DNA from: Methanothermococcus okinawensis IH1 | Lineage (GTDB): Archaea > AGJL01 > Methanococci > Methanococcales > Methanococcaceae | NCBI RefSeq assembly: GCF_000179575.2 | Contig: NC_015636.1 | Location: 620,001-684,000 of the forward strand | Reading direction: 5' to 3' | DNA: 64,000 nt | Shown: positions 9,600 to 18,515 of the stretch, piece by piece | How positions within the stretch are numbered: position 1 is the stretch's first letter | How the letters are laid out: each line of letters opens with the position of its first letter | Program-made: the position numbers and the translations under genes | Notes under the pieces: model-generated | The model's input: the letters and a program-made list of their open reading frames with translations, nothing else | What the model was told of the DNA's origin: nothing | Databases searched by the model: none

Positions 9600-9908
9600 T
9601 TAAGCATGTTCAGGACCGACATTGAGGATGTCTTTAACTTCGTTGAGTTTTTCAAGAAGGGCATTTCCTTTATTTGTTAGAACAAACCCTTCATTCCCAT
9701 CTTTTTCAACAAAACCATGTCGTTCTAAAAATTCCATATATCTCTTAAATACCTTCCAATCCAAGTTTGCGTAATACATTATCCATGTTTTTTTACATCC
9801 CCCCATATTGATAGCATTTAGAATACCAAATATTATATCCATTTTGTCCCTTCTATTCCCATTTAAACCATAAATTTGCATAGAATAAAACATTTGAACT
9901 TTTTTCAC
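9600..9908 (-). CDS. Winged-helix DNA-binding protein (archaeal ArsR/HTH_45-like)
   Basis: This 102-residue protein contains a winged helix at about residues 22-90: IIFGILNAINMGGCKKTWI, then YMEFLERHGFVEKD and FVLTNKGNALLEKL. These resemble archaeal HTH_45-type regulators. Translation is assigned to the GTG at 9908 because a strong GGAGGG lies six bases upstream. An internal ATG at the MDIIFG segment is a weaker alternative. It is downstream of, and transcribed away from, the ferredoxin gene and ends 30 bases before the Hmd paralog, so the two could be co-transcribed and functionally linked. Confidence 0.65.
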   Translation of the reverse strand: MKKVQMFYSMQIYGLNGNRRDKMDIIFGILNAINMGGCKKTWIMYYANLDWKVFKRYMEFLERHGFVEKDGNEGFVLTNKGNALLEKLNEVKDILNVGPEHA

Positions 9909-10117
9909 ATTTTCCCTCCAATTAATTCTATGTATTTAATTATGCATATATTAATCTCATGTTTGTGTTCATATTTATGCAGGTAATTAAGATAATTAAA
10001 AAAATATAAATGTTCGCAGTTTTGTAACTTCTAAAATTAACTATATTTTATATAATTTTCATAGTATATATTTTTAACTACTAACCATTTTAGTTAAGTT
10101 TTGGAAAATAATAATTA

Positions 10118-10321
10118 TCATTTACTCATTTTTTTAATTAAAATAGCACTTGTAGGACATCTACCAGCACATAATTTGCAGTTATGACAATATAATGTAT
10201 TATATGCATAATATTTTCCATTTTTATCAATATTCCATATCTTTGGAGCTTTTGGACATACATCATAGCATTTTCCACATCCTATACATTTTTCCCTATC
10301 TACAATTATTTCCACAGACAT
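10118..10321 (-). CDS. Small 2[4Fe-4S] ferredoxin
   Basis: This 67-residue protein has two cluster motifs, CIGCGKCYDVCP and CHNCKLCAGRCP, the normal pattern for two [4Fe-4S] clusters. It starts MSVEIIVDREKC with GGTGGAAT upstream. It is divergent from the Lrp-type regulator across a 130-bp promoter region, so both may respond to the same protein. Low-potential electron transfer is the expected role; the redox partner is unknown. Confidence 0.9.
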   Translation of the reverse strand: MSVEIIVDREKCIGCGKCYDVCPKAPKIWNIDKNGKYYAYNTLYCHNCKLCAGRCPTSAILIKKMSK

Positions 10322-10391
10322 ATTCCACCTTTATTAATAATAAATATAATAATATTCCAAAATAATACATATTGGTAAAATATATGATAGT

Positions 10392-10445
10392 AAAAATTAT
10401 ATAATATAATACGAAGTATTTTATAATATATACGAAAATCGGAGG
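10392..10445 (+). promoter_or_regulatory. Promoter, Lrp-type operator and RBS of the Lrp/AsnC regulator
   Basis: An AT-rich TATA-like stretch (10392-10410) is followed by ATACGAAGTAT (10409-10419), an inverted repeat ATAC-N3-GTAT. A second ATACGAA lies at 10430-10436, 21 bp from the first, which puts both on one helical face as Lrp proteins prefer. GGAGG at 10441-10445 is the ribosome-binding site. Autoregulation is inferred. Confidence 0.45.
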
Positions 10446-10451
10446 CATATT

Positions 10452-10874
10452 ATGGATGAAAAGGATATGAAAATATTAAACATATTGATGAGGGAAGGAA
10501 GAAAACCTTATACTGAAATTGCCAAGGAACTTAGAACAAGTGAGAGCTCCGTCAGAAAGAGAGTTAGAAAGATGGAAGAAGAAGGTATTATTAAGGGATA
10601 CAATATAAATATAGAACCTTCCAAAATCGGTTATAATGTTGTGGCATTAACCGGTTTTGACACCAATCCCGAAGATTTTCTAACGGTTGCAAATAAATTA
10701 TGTGAATTTGAAGAGGTCAAAAAGGTATGGACCTCAACAGGTGACCATATGATAATGACAGAAATATGGGCAAAAGACGGTAGAGAATTATCCAATATTT
10801 TATTTAACAAAATTGGGAAGATTGAAGGTATTAAGAAAGTATGTCCGGCCATTATTCTGGAACAGCTGAAATAA
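10452..10874 (+). CDS. Lrp/AsnC-family transcriptional regulator
   Basis: This 140-residue protein has an AsnC-type HTH in residues 1-50 ([41 protein letters not shown]) and a C-terminal RAM/ACT-like effector domain ([30 protein letters not shown]). Length and order are canonical. Such proteins sense amino acids or related small molecules as octamers. It sits at the left edge of the redox/stress island between a ferredoxin and hemerythrin. Whether it controls that island is untested. Confidence 0.9.
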   Translation: MDEKDMKILNILMREGRKPYTEIAKELRTSESSVRKRVRKMEEEGIIKGYNINIEPSKIGYNVVALTGFDTNPEDFLTVANKLCEFEEVKKVWTSTGDHMIMTEIWAKDGRELSNILFNKIGKIEGIKKVCPAIILEQLK

Positions 10875-10933
10875 TATTATATTTTATTTTTAATGTGTAT
10901 ATTAGATATATTTACATATTTTTTATAATTTTA

Positions 10934-11377
10934 TTAAATTTCAACCATTTTATCTGGAACTTCAATCCCCTTTTCTTTGAACCATTTTCCATAACCTTTT
11001 ACATCCATATTTTTAATATGCATAACCAACCATCCAATAATAAAATTCAAAGCATCTCTAAATTCCTTATCTCCCCCATTCTCAATCTTTGGAGCTAATG
11101 TTTCCACAACATATCTCACAAAAAATCTATGTATCTTTTTATGTTTTTCTAATTCTTCCTTTGGATAACCATATCTTTCCATTACTTCTTCCTCATGTTT
11201 GAAGTGTTTATCTGTGTAAGATACTGCTTTTTCCACCAATAATTTTTTTGCTTCGTCCTTTTTACCTTCTTTTAATAAGGTGTATATGTTATTTATTGTA
11301 TCAACAAGGAATTTATGTTCTCCATTAAAGGCCTGAACATCCGATTCTAAATCTTTTGACCATTTTATTATTTCCAT
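10934..11377 (-). CDS. Bacteriohemerythrin-like O2-binding protein
   Basis: This 147-residue four-helix protein has the diiron ligand pattern of hemerythrins: [32 protein letters not shown] and HIKNMD supply the expected His, Glu and Asp ligands. In methanogens such proteins bind oxygen or act in O2 sensing and storage. It lies beside rubrerythrin and F420H2 oxidase, which supports an oxygen-defence role. The C-terminus, [13 protein letters not shown], is slightly longer than minimal hemerythrins. Confidence 0.9.
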   Translation of the reverse strand: MEIIKWSKDLESDVQAFNGEHKFLVDTINNIYTLLKEGKKDEAKKLLVEKAVSYTDKHFKHEEEVMERYGYPKEELEKHKKIHRFFVRYVVETLAPKIENGGDKEFRDALNFIIGWLVMHIKNMDVKGYGKWFKEKGIEVPDKMVEI

Positions 11378-11527
11378 AATCTCGCCATGATATTAATAAT
11401 ATAATTATAAATATATTTAAATTTAATAAATGAATAATCTAAAAATATGATAAACCCCCGGCTTTTTATATTAATTATTATTCAATATTCAATAATTTAC
11501 ACATATCTTTAAAAAAAAGAATAAAAA

Positions 11528-11956
11528 TTATTTAAAGTATCTATCAAGTAATCCTTTTAACATTTTTGCATGCCTTGCTTCATCTCTGCTTGATTCATCA
11601 AAGAAATCATGAGCTGGGTCGATATCTAATTCTTTTGCCTTTGTTGCAGCAGCCTTTTTCTCTTTGTTTGCCATGCATTCTCCTTTTAGCATCATTTCAA
11701 GATTCTCTTTTAAGTTGTCTGAAATTACGCCGTTCATCTCAGCAAAATGAGCTGCATGTTCAGCTTCTTCGAATGCTATTCTTTTTAAGACTTCTGCTAC
11801 TTCTGGAAGTCCCTCTCTTTGTGCAAGTCTTGCCATTGCCAGATACATACCAACTTCTGCACATTCTCCTTTGAAGTTTGCTTCAACTTCTTTTTCCAAA
11901 TCTGTTCCTTTTGTTACTCCAATTTTGTGTTCATTTATTACCTCTACTTCTACCAT
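11528..11956 (-). CDS. Rubrerythrin-type diiron protein without rubredoxin domain
   Basis: This 142-residue protein has ferritin-like helices carrying the ligands: [44 protein letters not shown] and DEARHAKML. The protein stops at LDRYFK, so the usual C-terminal rubredoxin Cys4 domain is absent and an external rubredoxin or ferredoxin would have to reduce it. Peroxide reduction is the family role. The start is set by GGTGA; the 13-mer GGTGAGCTCATGG covering RBS and start is identical to that of the GbsR-type gene at 1936. Confidence 0.88.
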   Translation of the reverse strand: MVEVEVINEHKIGVTKGTDLEKEVEANFKGECAEVGMYLAMARLAQREGLPEVAEVLKRIAFEEAEHAAHFAEMNGVISDNLKENLEMMLKGECMANKEKKAAATKAKELDIDPAHDFFDESSRDEARHAKMLKGLLDRYFK

Positions 11957-12128
11957 GAGCTCACCTTTTTTTATTTTTATTTTTTATTTGTAGCTATATA
12001 TTTACAATTATAATTTTTTATTTTATTAAATTTATGCAATAAAAATTAAGAAATAAATATACATTATAATAAAATAATAAGTTTTTAAAAAATATAATTT
12101 ATAATTAATTATAATATTATAATTTAAA

Positions 12129-13355
12129 TTATTCCATTTCTTTTATTCTAACTGCCAATCTCTTACCCATGTTGTAGCATTTCTCCAATTCATCCTCTGT
12201 TGGAACATAGTATAACTCATACTCATCCAATACATTAAATCCACATTCCTCTAATTCTTTTGCAATTTTATCAACTGCTCCTCCTTCTCCACCCATGGAA
12301 CCAAATGAAAGAGCAAGTCTTTTTAATCCTGTTCTATTGAATTTTAAACCTTTTAAGTAATATATTATATCCCCAATGGATGGATAAGGTTCATCGTATA
12401 TTGTAGGTATTCCAAAGAGAACTGCTTTACTGTCTAATATATCTTTGACAATTTCACTTCTTTCATCATAGTGGAGGTAATACATAGCAACATCCACACC
12501 TTCACTCATAAGACCTTCTGCAAATGCATGTGCCATTTTTTGAGTTGAGTAATGCATTGTGTCATAGACAATTGTAGCCTTATTTTTACATTTTCCTGTT
12601 GCAAAGTTTTGGTATGCTTCAATTACTTTCATTGGGTTTGTCCATATCTGCCCATGAGATGGTGCTATCATTTTTATTTTTTCCAACAATCCGAGCTCTA
12701 TAACTTCATTGAATTTCTTCAATACAAGTTTTGACAATGGCGTAATTAAATTTGCATAGAATTTCTGGTTTGCATCCATTAATATAGGCTCTGGAATTTC
12801 GTAGTCATATCTCTGTGGGAAACATAAGTGCTGACCAAAGGCATCGTTTGAGAATAAAATTCCTTCTTCTGCATAGAATGTGAACATACTGTCTGGCCAA
12901 TGTAATAATGGTGCTTCAAGGAATACCAAAGTTTTTCCGCCTAAGTCTATTTTATCCAATGATTTAACGACTTTAAATGGTGCATTCTTTAAGGAAGAAT
13001 AGTGTTTTTTTAATCCTTCAACTGCTACCTCTGTACAGTATATAGGAGCTTCTGGGAATTTTTTATGGATTTCAGTTAGAGCTCCTGAATGGTCTTTCTC
13101 AACATGGTTTTGAACAATTACATCTATTTTAAATTCTTTTCCTTCTTTTTCAAAAGCATCTTTTATTCTTCCCCACAATTGAGCGGATGTTCCTGGGTAT
13201 GTATTGTCAATCAATGCAGTTTTGTCCTCCCCAAATACCAAATATGCATTGTATGTGGTTCCTTTTAATGTATATCCATGGTACATTCTAATATCCCAGT
13301 CCATTACTCCTACCCAATATACTCCATCTGCTATTTTAAAAGCATCGGCTTTCAT
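12129..13355 (-). CDS. fprA: F420H2 oxidase (A-type flavoprotein)
   Basis: This 408-residue protein has an N-terminal metallo-beta-lactamase fold with the diiron motif HVEKDHSG plus later ligands (HWPDS, SNDAFG, PSHGQIW), and a C-terminal flavodoxin domain from about residue 255 ([19 protein letters not shown]). This is the architecture of methanogen FprA, which reduces O2 to water with F420H2. It may also handle NO. It is flanked by rubrerythrin and hemerythrin. A striking inverted repeat lies in its promoter (13430-13456). Confidence 0.93.
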   Translation of the reverse strand: MKADAFKIADGVYWVGVMDWDIRMYHGYTLKGTTYNAYLVFGEDKTALIDNTYPGTSAQLWGRIKDAFEKEGKEFKIDVIVQNHVEKDHSGALTEIHKKFPEAPIYCTEVAVEGLKKHYSSLKNAPFKVVKSLDKIDLGGKTLVFLEAPLLHWPDSMFTFYAEEGILFSNDAFGQHLCFPQRYDYEIPEPILMDANQKFYANLITPLSKLVLKKFNEVIELGLLEKIKMIAPSHGQIWTNPMKVIEAYQNFATGKCKNKATIVYDTMHYSTQKMAHAFAEGLMSEGVDVAMYYLHYDERSEIVKDILDSKAVLFGIPTIYDEPYPSIGDIIYYLKGLKFNRTGLKRLALSFGSMGGEGGAVDKIAKELEECGFNVLDEYELYYVPTEDELEKCYNMGKRLAVRIKEME

Positions 13356-13429
13356 TATATCACCTTTTTTATGGCTTTATTAATTGATAGTTTTTTTACA
13401 CGCTATAATATGGATTATTTAATATAATA

Positions 13430-13472
13430 AATTAACCGTGCGTATTTCGGTTAATTATACCACTAATTATAC
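13430..13472. promoter_or_regulatory. Inverted repeat operator candidate upstream of fprA
   Basis: Perfect 9-bp arms AATTAACCG (13430-13438) and CGGTTAATT (13448-13456) flank a 9-bp spacer. The direct repeat TAATTATAC follows at 13452 and 13464. On the minus strand the element lies just before an AT-rich TATA-like stretch at about 13405-13425, 75-100 bases upstream of the fprA ATG. The half-site CGGTTA recurs upstream of the V4R and cupin genes. Confidence 0.5.
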
Positions 13473-13536
13473 GAAATTCGAATCAAAAAAATAATGTTTA
13501 TATTTAAAGTTTTATCTTTTTATTTTTTATTTAAGT

Positions 13537-14214
13537 TTATATTTTAAAATCAATAGCATCCTTTTTGCAGGCACTTTTACATTCAAAACATCTTACACAT
13601 TCCTTCTGATTGACATCATTAGTTAGTTTTATCTGCATTGGACATTTTCTTTCGCATAATTTACACCTTACACAGTTATTATTTAGTTTTAACTTGAATA
13701 ATGGTTTTATTGAAAGTATAGATAATAATGCCCCAACTGGACAGAAGTATTTACAAAAAGCTCGAGGGTTAAAAAATGAAATTATTGTAAATACTGTCAA
13801 TACGACAAGTGCCATTGCATTTTTAGATAAACCTAACAAAGCATATAGATTTAACTGGAAAACGGTTATTATTATAAATAAAAACAACACAATGTATTTT
13901 AAATATATCAACTTATTATGAATGTTTTCTGGGAGCTCCGGAAGTTTTTTTAACTTAAATAATTTGACCCTTAATATGTAGCTAAGTTCAAACAAAAACC
14001 CCCATGGGCATAACCATCCACAATAAACCCTCCCAAAAATCAGCGTTAAAACAATAACTGCTAAAAATATAATAATAAAATTTTTCCCAGCAAAACCGGA
14101 TAACATAAATTTATCCATAAGCCCTATAAGCATTAAAACATAACTTCCTGACAGAATAAATTTTATAAAAACTGCTGTTTGGGATATTTTTCTTAATATT
14201 TGAAGCTTATCCAT
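13537..14214 (-). CDS. NapH/MauN-like membrane 4Fe-4S protein
   Basis: This 225-residue protein has about five membrane helices. Between them lie two CxxxCP motifs (CGWLCPWGFLFE and CKYFCPVGALLS) of the NapH/CcoG-like membrane ferredoxin family. Two ferredoxin motifs follow at the C-terminus (CVRCKLCERKCP and CVRCFECKSACKKD). It could pass electrons between a membrane donor and soluble ferredoxins. The ATG at 14214 is chosen because GGTGAATTTA immediately precedes it; an upstream ATG at 14229 overlaps that site. Three direct repeats lie just upstream. No partner oxidoreductase is encoded next to it. Confidence 0.8.
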   Translation of the reverse strand: MDKLQILRKISQTAVFIKFILSGSYVLMLIGLMDKFMLSGFAGKNFIIIFLAVIVLTLIFGRVYCGWLCPWGFLFELSYILRVKLFKLKKLPELPENIHNKLIYLKYIVLFLFIIITVFQLNLYALLGLSKNAMALVVLTVFTIISFFNPRAFCKYFCPVGALLSILSIKPLFKLKLNNNCVRCKLCERKCPMQIKLTNDVNQKECVRCFECKSACKKDAIDFKI

Positions 14215-14236
14215 TAAATTCACCATCATAATAAAA

Positions 14237-14285
14237 TGTTAAAAACTTAATGATATGTTAAAAACTGATAATAAATGTTAAAACT
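14237..14285. repeat. Three direct repeats TGTTAAAA(A)CT, 19-20 bp period
   Basis: TGTTAAAAACT occurs at 14237 and 14256, and TGTTAAAACT at 14276. The 19-20 bp spacing is close to two helical turns. They fill the gap between the DUF166 stop and the ribosome-binding site of the NapH-like gene, so a regulator could bind all three on one face. They could also be ordinary AT-rich repetition. Confidence 0.5.
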
Positions 14286-14297
14286 CATTATAGTATA

Positions 14298-15095
14298 TTA
14301 CAAAGAATTTTGACCAAAAATCCCACATCTACCGCAAAATTTATTTTTACATTTATAAGGCAAAAGTGCTTTTCTTATGGCATCCAATGCTATATATCCT
14401 GCTTCATGAAGCATGGTATCTTCGAGCTCCTTATCATATTCCATACTTCCTAAACATGGGTAGTTATGATGGGCATTAGCTATTTCATCCTTTAACTCAT
14501 TTATAATTTTTCCTTTAATCCTTTTGGCTATATAGTATGTTTCACCACATGGTGCCGATATAATTACCTTAACATCATCTATTTTATGTCCATCAGATGA
14601 TTTAATTTCTAGTTGTGGAAATCCTATTTTAAAGTAATCGATAAATTCATTTAAAACATCCTTATTATATTTCTTTTTCAAAGCACAAAATGGCTTTGGA
14701 TTTTCAAAATCAATCCCATTTTTTTCACAGATTTCTTTTAAACTGTTTCTCATAGCTATTGATAAATCGGATGGGGTTTCTGATGGAACAATTAATAATT
14801 TGTAATTTTTTTCTGCGAGCATATTTGGGAGCTCATATAGTAAATCCTCATGAAGTTGGGCTATTGCCACATCACCTTGTGGGATCTCAGGCATATAATC
14901 GGAAGCATCCTCTATAAATTCATCCTCATCAATAGGTTCCAAAACTACCTCCTTTACATCGTCTTTATAGCTCCAATCCCCTCGGCAGTTATAACAATCT
15001 TCACATATTCTACAAAAATCTGGTTCATTCAGAAGGTTTTTATAAAATTTCTCCATTCTCTGGTTTCCCTTGTGGTATATAAATGTAGCTTTCAT
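14298..15095 (-). CDS. DUF166-family cysteine-rich protein
   Basis: This 265-residue protein has a cysteine cluster near the N-terminus (CRICEDCYNC), a central FENPKPFC block, and the family signature APCGETYYIAKR followed by AHHNYPCLGSMEYD and HEAGYIALDA. It ends with a Cys-rich tail, CKNKFCGRCG. This matches DUF166, an archaeal family of unproven function whose members are named (seleno)proteins in some databases. No in-frame TGA is seen here. Metal or Fe-S binding is likely from the Cys content. It lies between the NapH-like gene and the ArsC-like gene on the same strand. Confidence 0.75.
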   Translation of the reverse strand: MKATFIYHKGNQRMEKFYKNLLNEPDFCRICEDCYNCRGDWSYKDDVKEVVLEPIDEDEFIEDASDYMPEIPQGDVAIAQLHEDLLYELPNMLAEKNYKLLIVPSETPSDLSIAMRNSLKEICEKNGIDFENPKPFCALKKKYNKDVLNEFIDYFKIGFPQLEIKSSDGHKIDDVKVIISAPCGETYYIAKRIKGKIINELKDEIANAHHNYPCLGSMEYDKELEDTMLHEAGYIALDAIRKALLPYKCKNKFCGRCGIFGQNSL

Positions 15096-15305
15096 AATAT
15101 ATCACCTAAAAGTTAAAGATGAATTAAAATCCCTTATACTGTTTCAAATTACTTTAAAAAAGTTATTTTATATATTTTAATGGGGTATTCAATACATAAA
15201 AACATTTTTGACTACCATTTTAAAAAATAAGATATAATTTTTATTAAAAAATTTTTAATTTTTATTATTCTTATTATTATTGTTTTTAAATTTTTGGACT
15301 ATTAT

Positions 15306-15686
15306 TTATTTTAAACTATTGGCGAGCTCTCTTACCTTGTCCTCAATCTCATCCCTTACTTTCCTATAAAATTCAATGTCTTTATCTGCTGGGTCTTCAA
15401 TATTCCAGGCAATGTGTTTTTTAGCTGGAACAAGAGGGCAGGCGCCTAAACATCCCATAGTAACTACAATATCGAAATTTCCCACTTCTTTAACCACTCC
15501 ATCTATTGTCTGAGGTCTCTTTTTAATTTTTAAGTTTTTCTCACTCATTACTTTAAAAACCATGTCATCAATATTTTCAGTTTTTTCTACCCCTGCACTG
15601 TATGCATCAAGTCCGAATTTTCTCCCAAATGCCTCAGCCATAACACTTCTTCTTTTGTTGTGTACGCAAACAAATAAAATTTTCAT
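15306..15686 (-). CDS. Arsenate reductase-like / low-molecular-weight phosphatase-fold protein
   Basis: This 126-residue protein opens with the LMW phosphatase/ArsC P-loop, FVCVHNKRRSVMAE (C-x5-R). A second pair of cysteines lies in TMGCLGACPLVP, where thioredoxin-coupled ArsC enzymes keep their resolving cysteines. DPADKD is the expected Asp loop. This supports arsenate reductase-like chemistry, though a phosphatase or peroxide-responsive role is possible. The ATG is 17 bases after the V4R gene, so the two are co-transcribed. Confidence 0.8.
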   Translation of the reverse strand: MKILFVCVHNKRRSVMAEAFGRKFGLDAYSAGVEKTENIDDMVFKVMSEKNLKIKKRPQTIDGVVKEVGNFDIVVTMGCLGACPLVPAKKHIAWNIEDPADKDIEFYRKVRDEIEDKVRELANSLK

Positions 15687-15703
15687 ATTATCACATCTTA
15701 TTA

Positions 15704-16294
15704 TTATTTAACTGGTTCTATTTTAAAATAGCAGGCATCTGCTCCTTGTGCCATACATTTTATCTCATCCACCACCACAGTTTTATTTAATATACATTCA
15801 TAGGCACCAGCAAGCACTCCTGCATCAAAATAACATATGGGTTCATCGGATTTTAACCCATCGCATAATGCACAATCATTTACCTTAACAACAAGCGGTT
15901 TTTTACTTTCAATTTTTAACATTCCCAAATTATTTTTTCTGAAAAATTTTTTCAATTCCCTATAATTTTTTGGATTAATATATCGCCCAAACTCATATCC
16001 AATATCATACAGTGTAATTTCAGAGTTTAACTCTTTAATTTTTTTCATCATAACCATAATCATGAGTCTTAATATTTCTAGTGGAATATATTCTTTCTGT
16101 CTGCTGGTGTATTTTTCTTCAATAAATATACCCTTTTCTTTATCATATCCCTTTTTTAAATGCTCAACAGTTTCTTTTATAAGGTCATCGTCGTTTGAAA
16201 TATATATGCCTCCACCATTTGTCGCACCACTATTATTCTTTCCCAATATTGTAAAAAAGTCATCCATATTTCTTGTTTTTAGCTCCATTTTCAT
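15704..16294 (-). CDS. V4R-domain protein
   Basis: This 196-residue protein carries a V4R (4-vinyl reductase) domain in the C-terminal half. The conserved order is DCALCDGLKSDEPICYFDAG, then LAGAYEC, then IKCMAQGADACYFKIEP, with paired Cys that may bind a metal. V4R proteins bind small hydrophobic molecules and often act as sensors or adaptors. The N-terminal 60 residues are not recognisable. A near-palindromic ATAACGGTTA element lies about 75 bases upstream of the start. It forms an operon with the ArsC-like gene. Confidence 0.78.
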   Translation of the reverse strand: MKMELKTRNMDDFFTILGKNNSGATNGGGIYISNDDDLIKETVEHLKKGYDKEKGIFIEEKYTSRQKEYIPLEILRLMIMVMMKKIKELNSEITLYDIGYEFGRYINPKNYRELKKFFRKNNLGMLKIESKKPLVVKVNDCALCDGLKSDEPICYFDAGVLAGAYECILNKTVVVDEIKCMAQGADACYFKIEPVK

Positions 16295-16365
16295 GCTATC
16301 TCTTCAACTATTTTTTTATATACTTATATTTAATATATAACCTACATATAACTATAATGGTGCGA

Positions 16366-16375
16366 ATAACGGTTA
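16366..16375. promoter_or_regulatory. ATAACGGTTA element upstream of the V4R gene
   Basis: The 10-mer lies upstream of a minus-strand TATA-like stretch (about 16325-16340) for the V4R gene. The same 10-mer recurs at 18464 upstream of the cupin gene, and its CGGTTA half occurs as an inverted repeat at fprA. A shared operator for stress-island genes is inferred. Confidence 0.45.
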
Positions 16376-16479
16376 AATAGTCTAAAAAAGAGACGAAAAA
16401 CGGAAAATAAGGATATTAATAAGATAATAATAAAATTAAGAAAAATAATATTACTATTATAAATTTGGAGTATTGTAAT

Positions 16480-17238
16480 TTATAATAATCTATAAAATTT
16501 CTTTGCATTTTTATATGTGGAGCTCACTATTTTGTCCTCTTCAACACCTATTTTTTTCATATACAATTTTGTTCTTGGCAAGGCATAAATATCAGCCTTT
16601 AAACTTCCCAAATCACTGCTTAGGATAAATTTTTTATTATAATTTTTTATTATCTCAGATGCTTCAATATGGCTTATTTTCATGCTTGGCTGAACTGTTA
16701 AACCAATATAAACATCCTTATCTATAATATCCACAGTATCTTTATTTATGTGGTCAATCATCACTAAATCATCCTTTATTTTCACATCATCCAAAATTTT
16801 TAAGATTTCAAGTAATGCCTCTTTTTTATTCTTTTCTGGGGTATGAATAATTATTGGCATATTGTAATCCTTTGCCAAATATAACTGCTCTTTTAAAAGG
16901 TTTTTCTCATCATCGGTTAAATAATGTAGTCCAGTTTCTCCAATAGCCACAACATTTTCATTTTCAAAATAATCAGGTAATTTTTTTAGGAGCTCATCCC
17001 AATGTTTAGGATACCCCATAGGGTGAGCCCCCACTGCAACCTTAACATTAACCCCGGCCATTTTTCCTCGTTTAGTCTCTAACTTAACTAACCTATCCCA
17101 ATGGTCTAAACAAACCTCTGGAACGCTCATTTTGTAAGGGTCATGGGCACAGGTAATTATTGTTTCAATCCCACATAAAGCCATTTTTTCCAAATCTTCA
17201 AAACTTCTTACATCCAAATGAGTATGGGCATCTATCAT
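16480..17238 (-). CDS. TatD-like metal-dependent hydrolase (archaeal)
   Basis: This 252-residue protein has a TIM-barrel metallohydrolase pattern: the N-terminal metal motif MIDAHTHLD, then VAVGAHPMGYPKHW, IGETGLHYL, MPIIIHTPEKNK and the late SSDLGSL. It resembles archaeal TatD-like putative deoxyribonucleases. The substrate is unproven. An upstream frame reaches 17292, but GGTGATAT directly before 17238 and the family N-terminus support the shorter form. Confidence 0.83.
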   Translation of the reverse strand: MIDAHTHLDVRSFEDLEKMALCGIETIITCAHDPYKMSVPEVCLDHWDRLVKLETKRGKMAGVNVKVAVGAHPMGYPKHWDELLKKLPDYFENENVVAIGETGLHYLTDDEKNLLKEQLYLAKDYNMPIIIHTPEKNKKEALLEILKILDDVKIKDDLVMIDHINKDTVDIIDKDVYIGLTVQPSMKISHIEASEIIKNYNKKFILSSDLGSLKADIYALPRTKLYMKKIGVEEDKIVSSTYKNAKKFYRLL

Positions 17239-17314
17239 AATATCACCTAAAAAATAAATAAAATAATAATAAGATAATAATAATTTGAACATGATTAAAT
17301 TTTAAAATAAAAAA

Positions 17315-17662
17315 TTATTTGGTTAAATGATAATAAAACTTCTCATCATCTGCAAGGCAGTGAATTGTTGCCTGTCTAATTCCAAAATTTGTTCCAACTT
17401 TTTTAACGAACTGCTTTTCTATATCGATAGTTTCCTTTAAAATCTCTACAATATCGCCATCGTTGTTTATGTTTATCGCAGGTTTCTCATGGTAGTATAT
17501 TATATATTTTTCATATAGGAGCTCCGCACTATTCATTTGAGCCTTAGAAAAATCGTTTAACAATTCGTTATTATATTGTTCGATTGAAGATAGTTTGGCT
17601 ATTATTGACAGTTTTATTTTATTGGCTATTATTTTCACCACATTTTCTTTTAAATGTTCCAT
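17315..17662 (-). CDS. Conserved-looking helical protein of unknown function
   Basis: This 115-residue protein is not recognised. The sequence is mostly predicted helix with an acidic centre. It contains ISIEKQFVKKVG-like amphipathic segments and one cysteine in ATIHCLADDEKFYYH. It begins MEHLKENVV with GGTGAAACG upstream. It lies 77 bases before the TatD-like gene and after a small ferredoxin on the same strand. No membrane segment or signal is present. Confidence 0.6.
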   Translation of the reverse strand: MEHLKENVVKIIANKIKLSIIAKLSSIEQYNNELLNDFSKAQMNSAELLYEKYIIYYHEKPAININNDGDIVEILKETIDIEKQFVKKVGTNFGIRQATIHCLADDEKFYYHLTK

Positions 17663-17808
17663 CGTTTCACCCGAATATTAAAATAGATTAATTTAATAAA
17701 TTCCAATATAATGTTAATTTTATAATAACATATAAAATAATAATAAAATAATAATAGAGTAATAATGGAGTAATACTATTAAAATTATAAATAATAAATT
17801 TTAATAAA

Positions 17809-18003
17809 TTAGTCAAATTTAACTTTCACAGCTCCTGTTGGACATACATCTTCACAAACTCCACAGCCTGTACATTCCTCTTCATGAGCTACAACAACCT
17901 TTTCTCCATCAATTTCAAAAACTTCCATTGGACAGTTTTTTTCACATTCTCCGCATTCTTTTGCTCCTCTGCATATATCGTAGTTAATTGTTACGCTTGG
18001 CAT
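17809..18003 (-). CDS. 2[4Fe-4S] ferredoxin
   Basis: This 64-residue protein has two cluster motifs. The C-terminal one, CTGCGVCEDVCP, is canonical. The N-terminal one reads CRGAKECGECEKNCP, an expanded loop common in archaeal ferredoxins of the Mvh/Hdr-associated type. It is a small soluble electron carrier. GGTGATGGG precedes the ATG. It lies between the unknown 115-residue protein and the cupin on the same strand. Confidence 0.9.
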   Translation of the reverse strand: MPSVTINYDICRGAKECGECEKNCPMEVFEIDGEKVVVAHEEECTGCGVCEDVCPTGAVKVKFD

Positions 18004-18062
18004 CCCATCACCAAAAAATGATTATTTATATTTATTTATTTTTTATTTTATTATATTTTAAG

Positions 18063-18416
18063 TTATTCGTTAATTTTAATTGGTTCTTCTGGACCGCCTA
18101 TTTTTGAAGGGTGCGGTGCTTTGATTACAAAGAATTCAAGAACATCACATGTTAAATTTTGAGCAATCATCTTTGTATTAAACGGCAAATGGATTATTGT
18201 TCCAGCAGGATACACTTTTGGCTCTTGGTCTTCCAGAGTTAACGTCATCTCCCCCTTTACAACTATTAAATGAACCTTTGAGTTTGTAAAGTGCTTAGGT
18301 GTGCCTTCCCCTTTTGGAAATATCATATGAATAATTTGAACTTCGTCGGTATTGACTATTTTTTCCACGAGTTTTGAATCAGATTCTGTTGTAAAATTAT
18401 ATACTGTTTCTATCAC
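18063..18416 (-). CDS. Cupin-domain protein
   Basis: This 117-residue single cupin has the first motif near GEGTPKHFTNSKVHLIVVKG and the second near VYPAGTIIHLPFNTKM. Only some metal-ligand His residues are visible (KHF, VHL), so metal binding is uncertain. No catalytic function can be assigned. Its promoter contains ATAACGGTTA and three TAGTTAA repeats, linking it by sequence to the V4R and fprA promoters. Confidence 0.8.
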   Translation of the reverse strand: MIETVYNFTTESDSKLVEKIVNTDEVQIIHMIFPKGEGTPKHFTNSKVHLIVVKGEMTLTLEDQEPKVYPAGTIIHLPFNTKMIAQNLTCDVLEFFVIKAPHPSKIGGPEEPIKINE

Positions 18417-18433
18417 AATATCTCCTTAAAAAA

Positions 18434-18473
18434 TGGATAGTTAATAGTTAATAGTTAATAATTATAACGGTTA
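18434..18473. promoter_or_regulatory. TAGTTAAT tandem repeat and ATAACGGTTA element upstream of the cupin gene
   Basis: Three tandem copies of TAGTTAAT (about 18438-18461) abut ATAACGGTTA (18464-18473), about 50 bases upstream of the cupin ATG. The 10-mer is identical to that at 16366. The surrounding 99-bp gap to the hcp stop has no gene. Confidence 0.45.
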
Positions 18474-18515
18474 TAGATGGACATTATAGTTAATAACCAT
18501 TATTTATTTTTGCAA

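Noticed and set aside
14298-15095. Selenocysteine-encoding TGA in the DUF166 gene
   Set aside because: No in-frame TGA inside the gene; the C-terminal cysteines are ordinary TGC/TGT.
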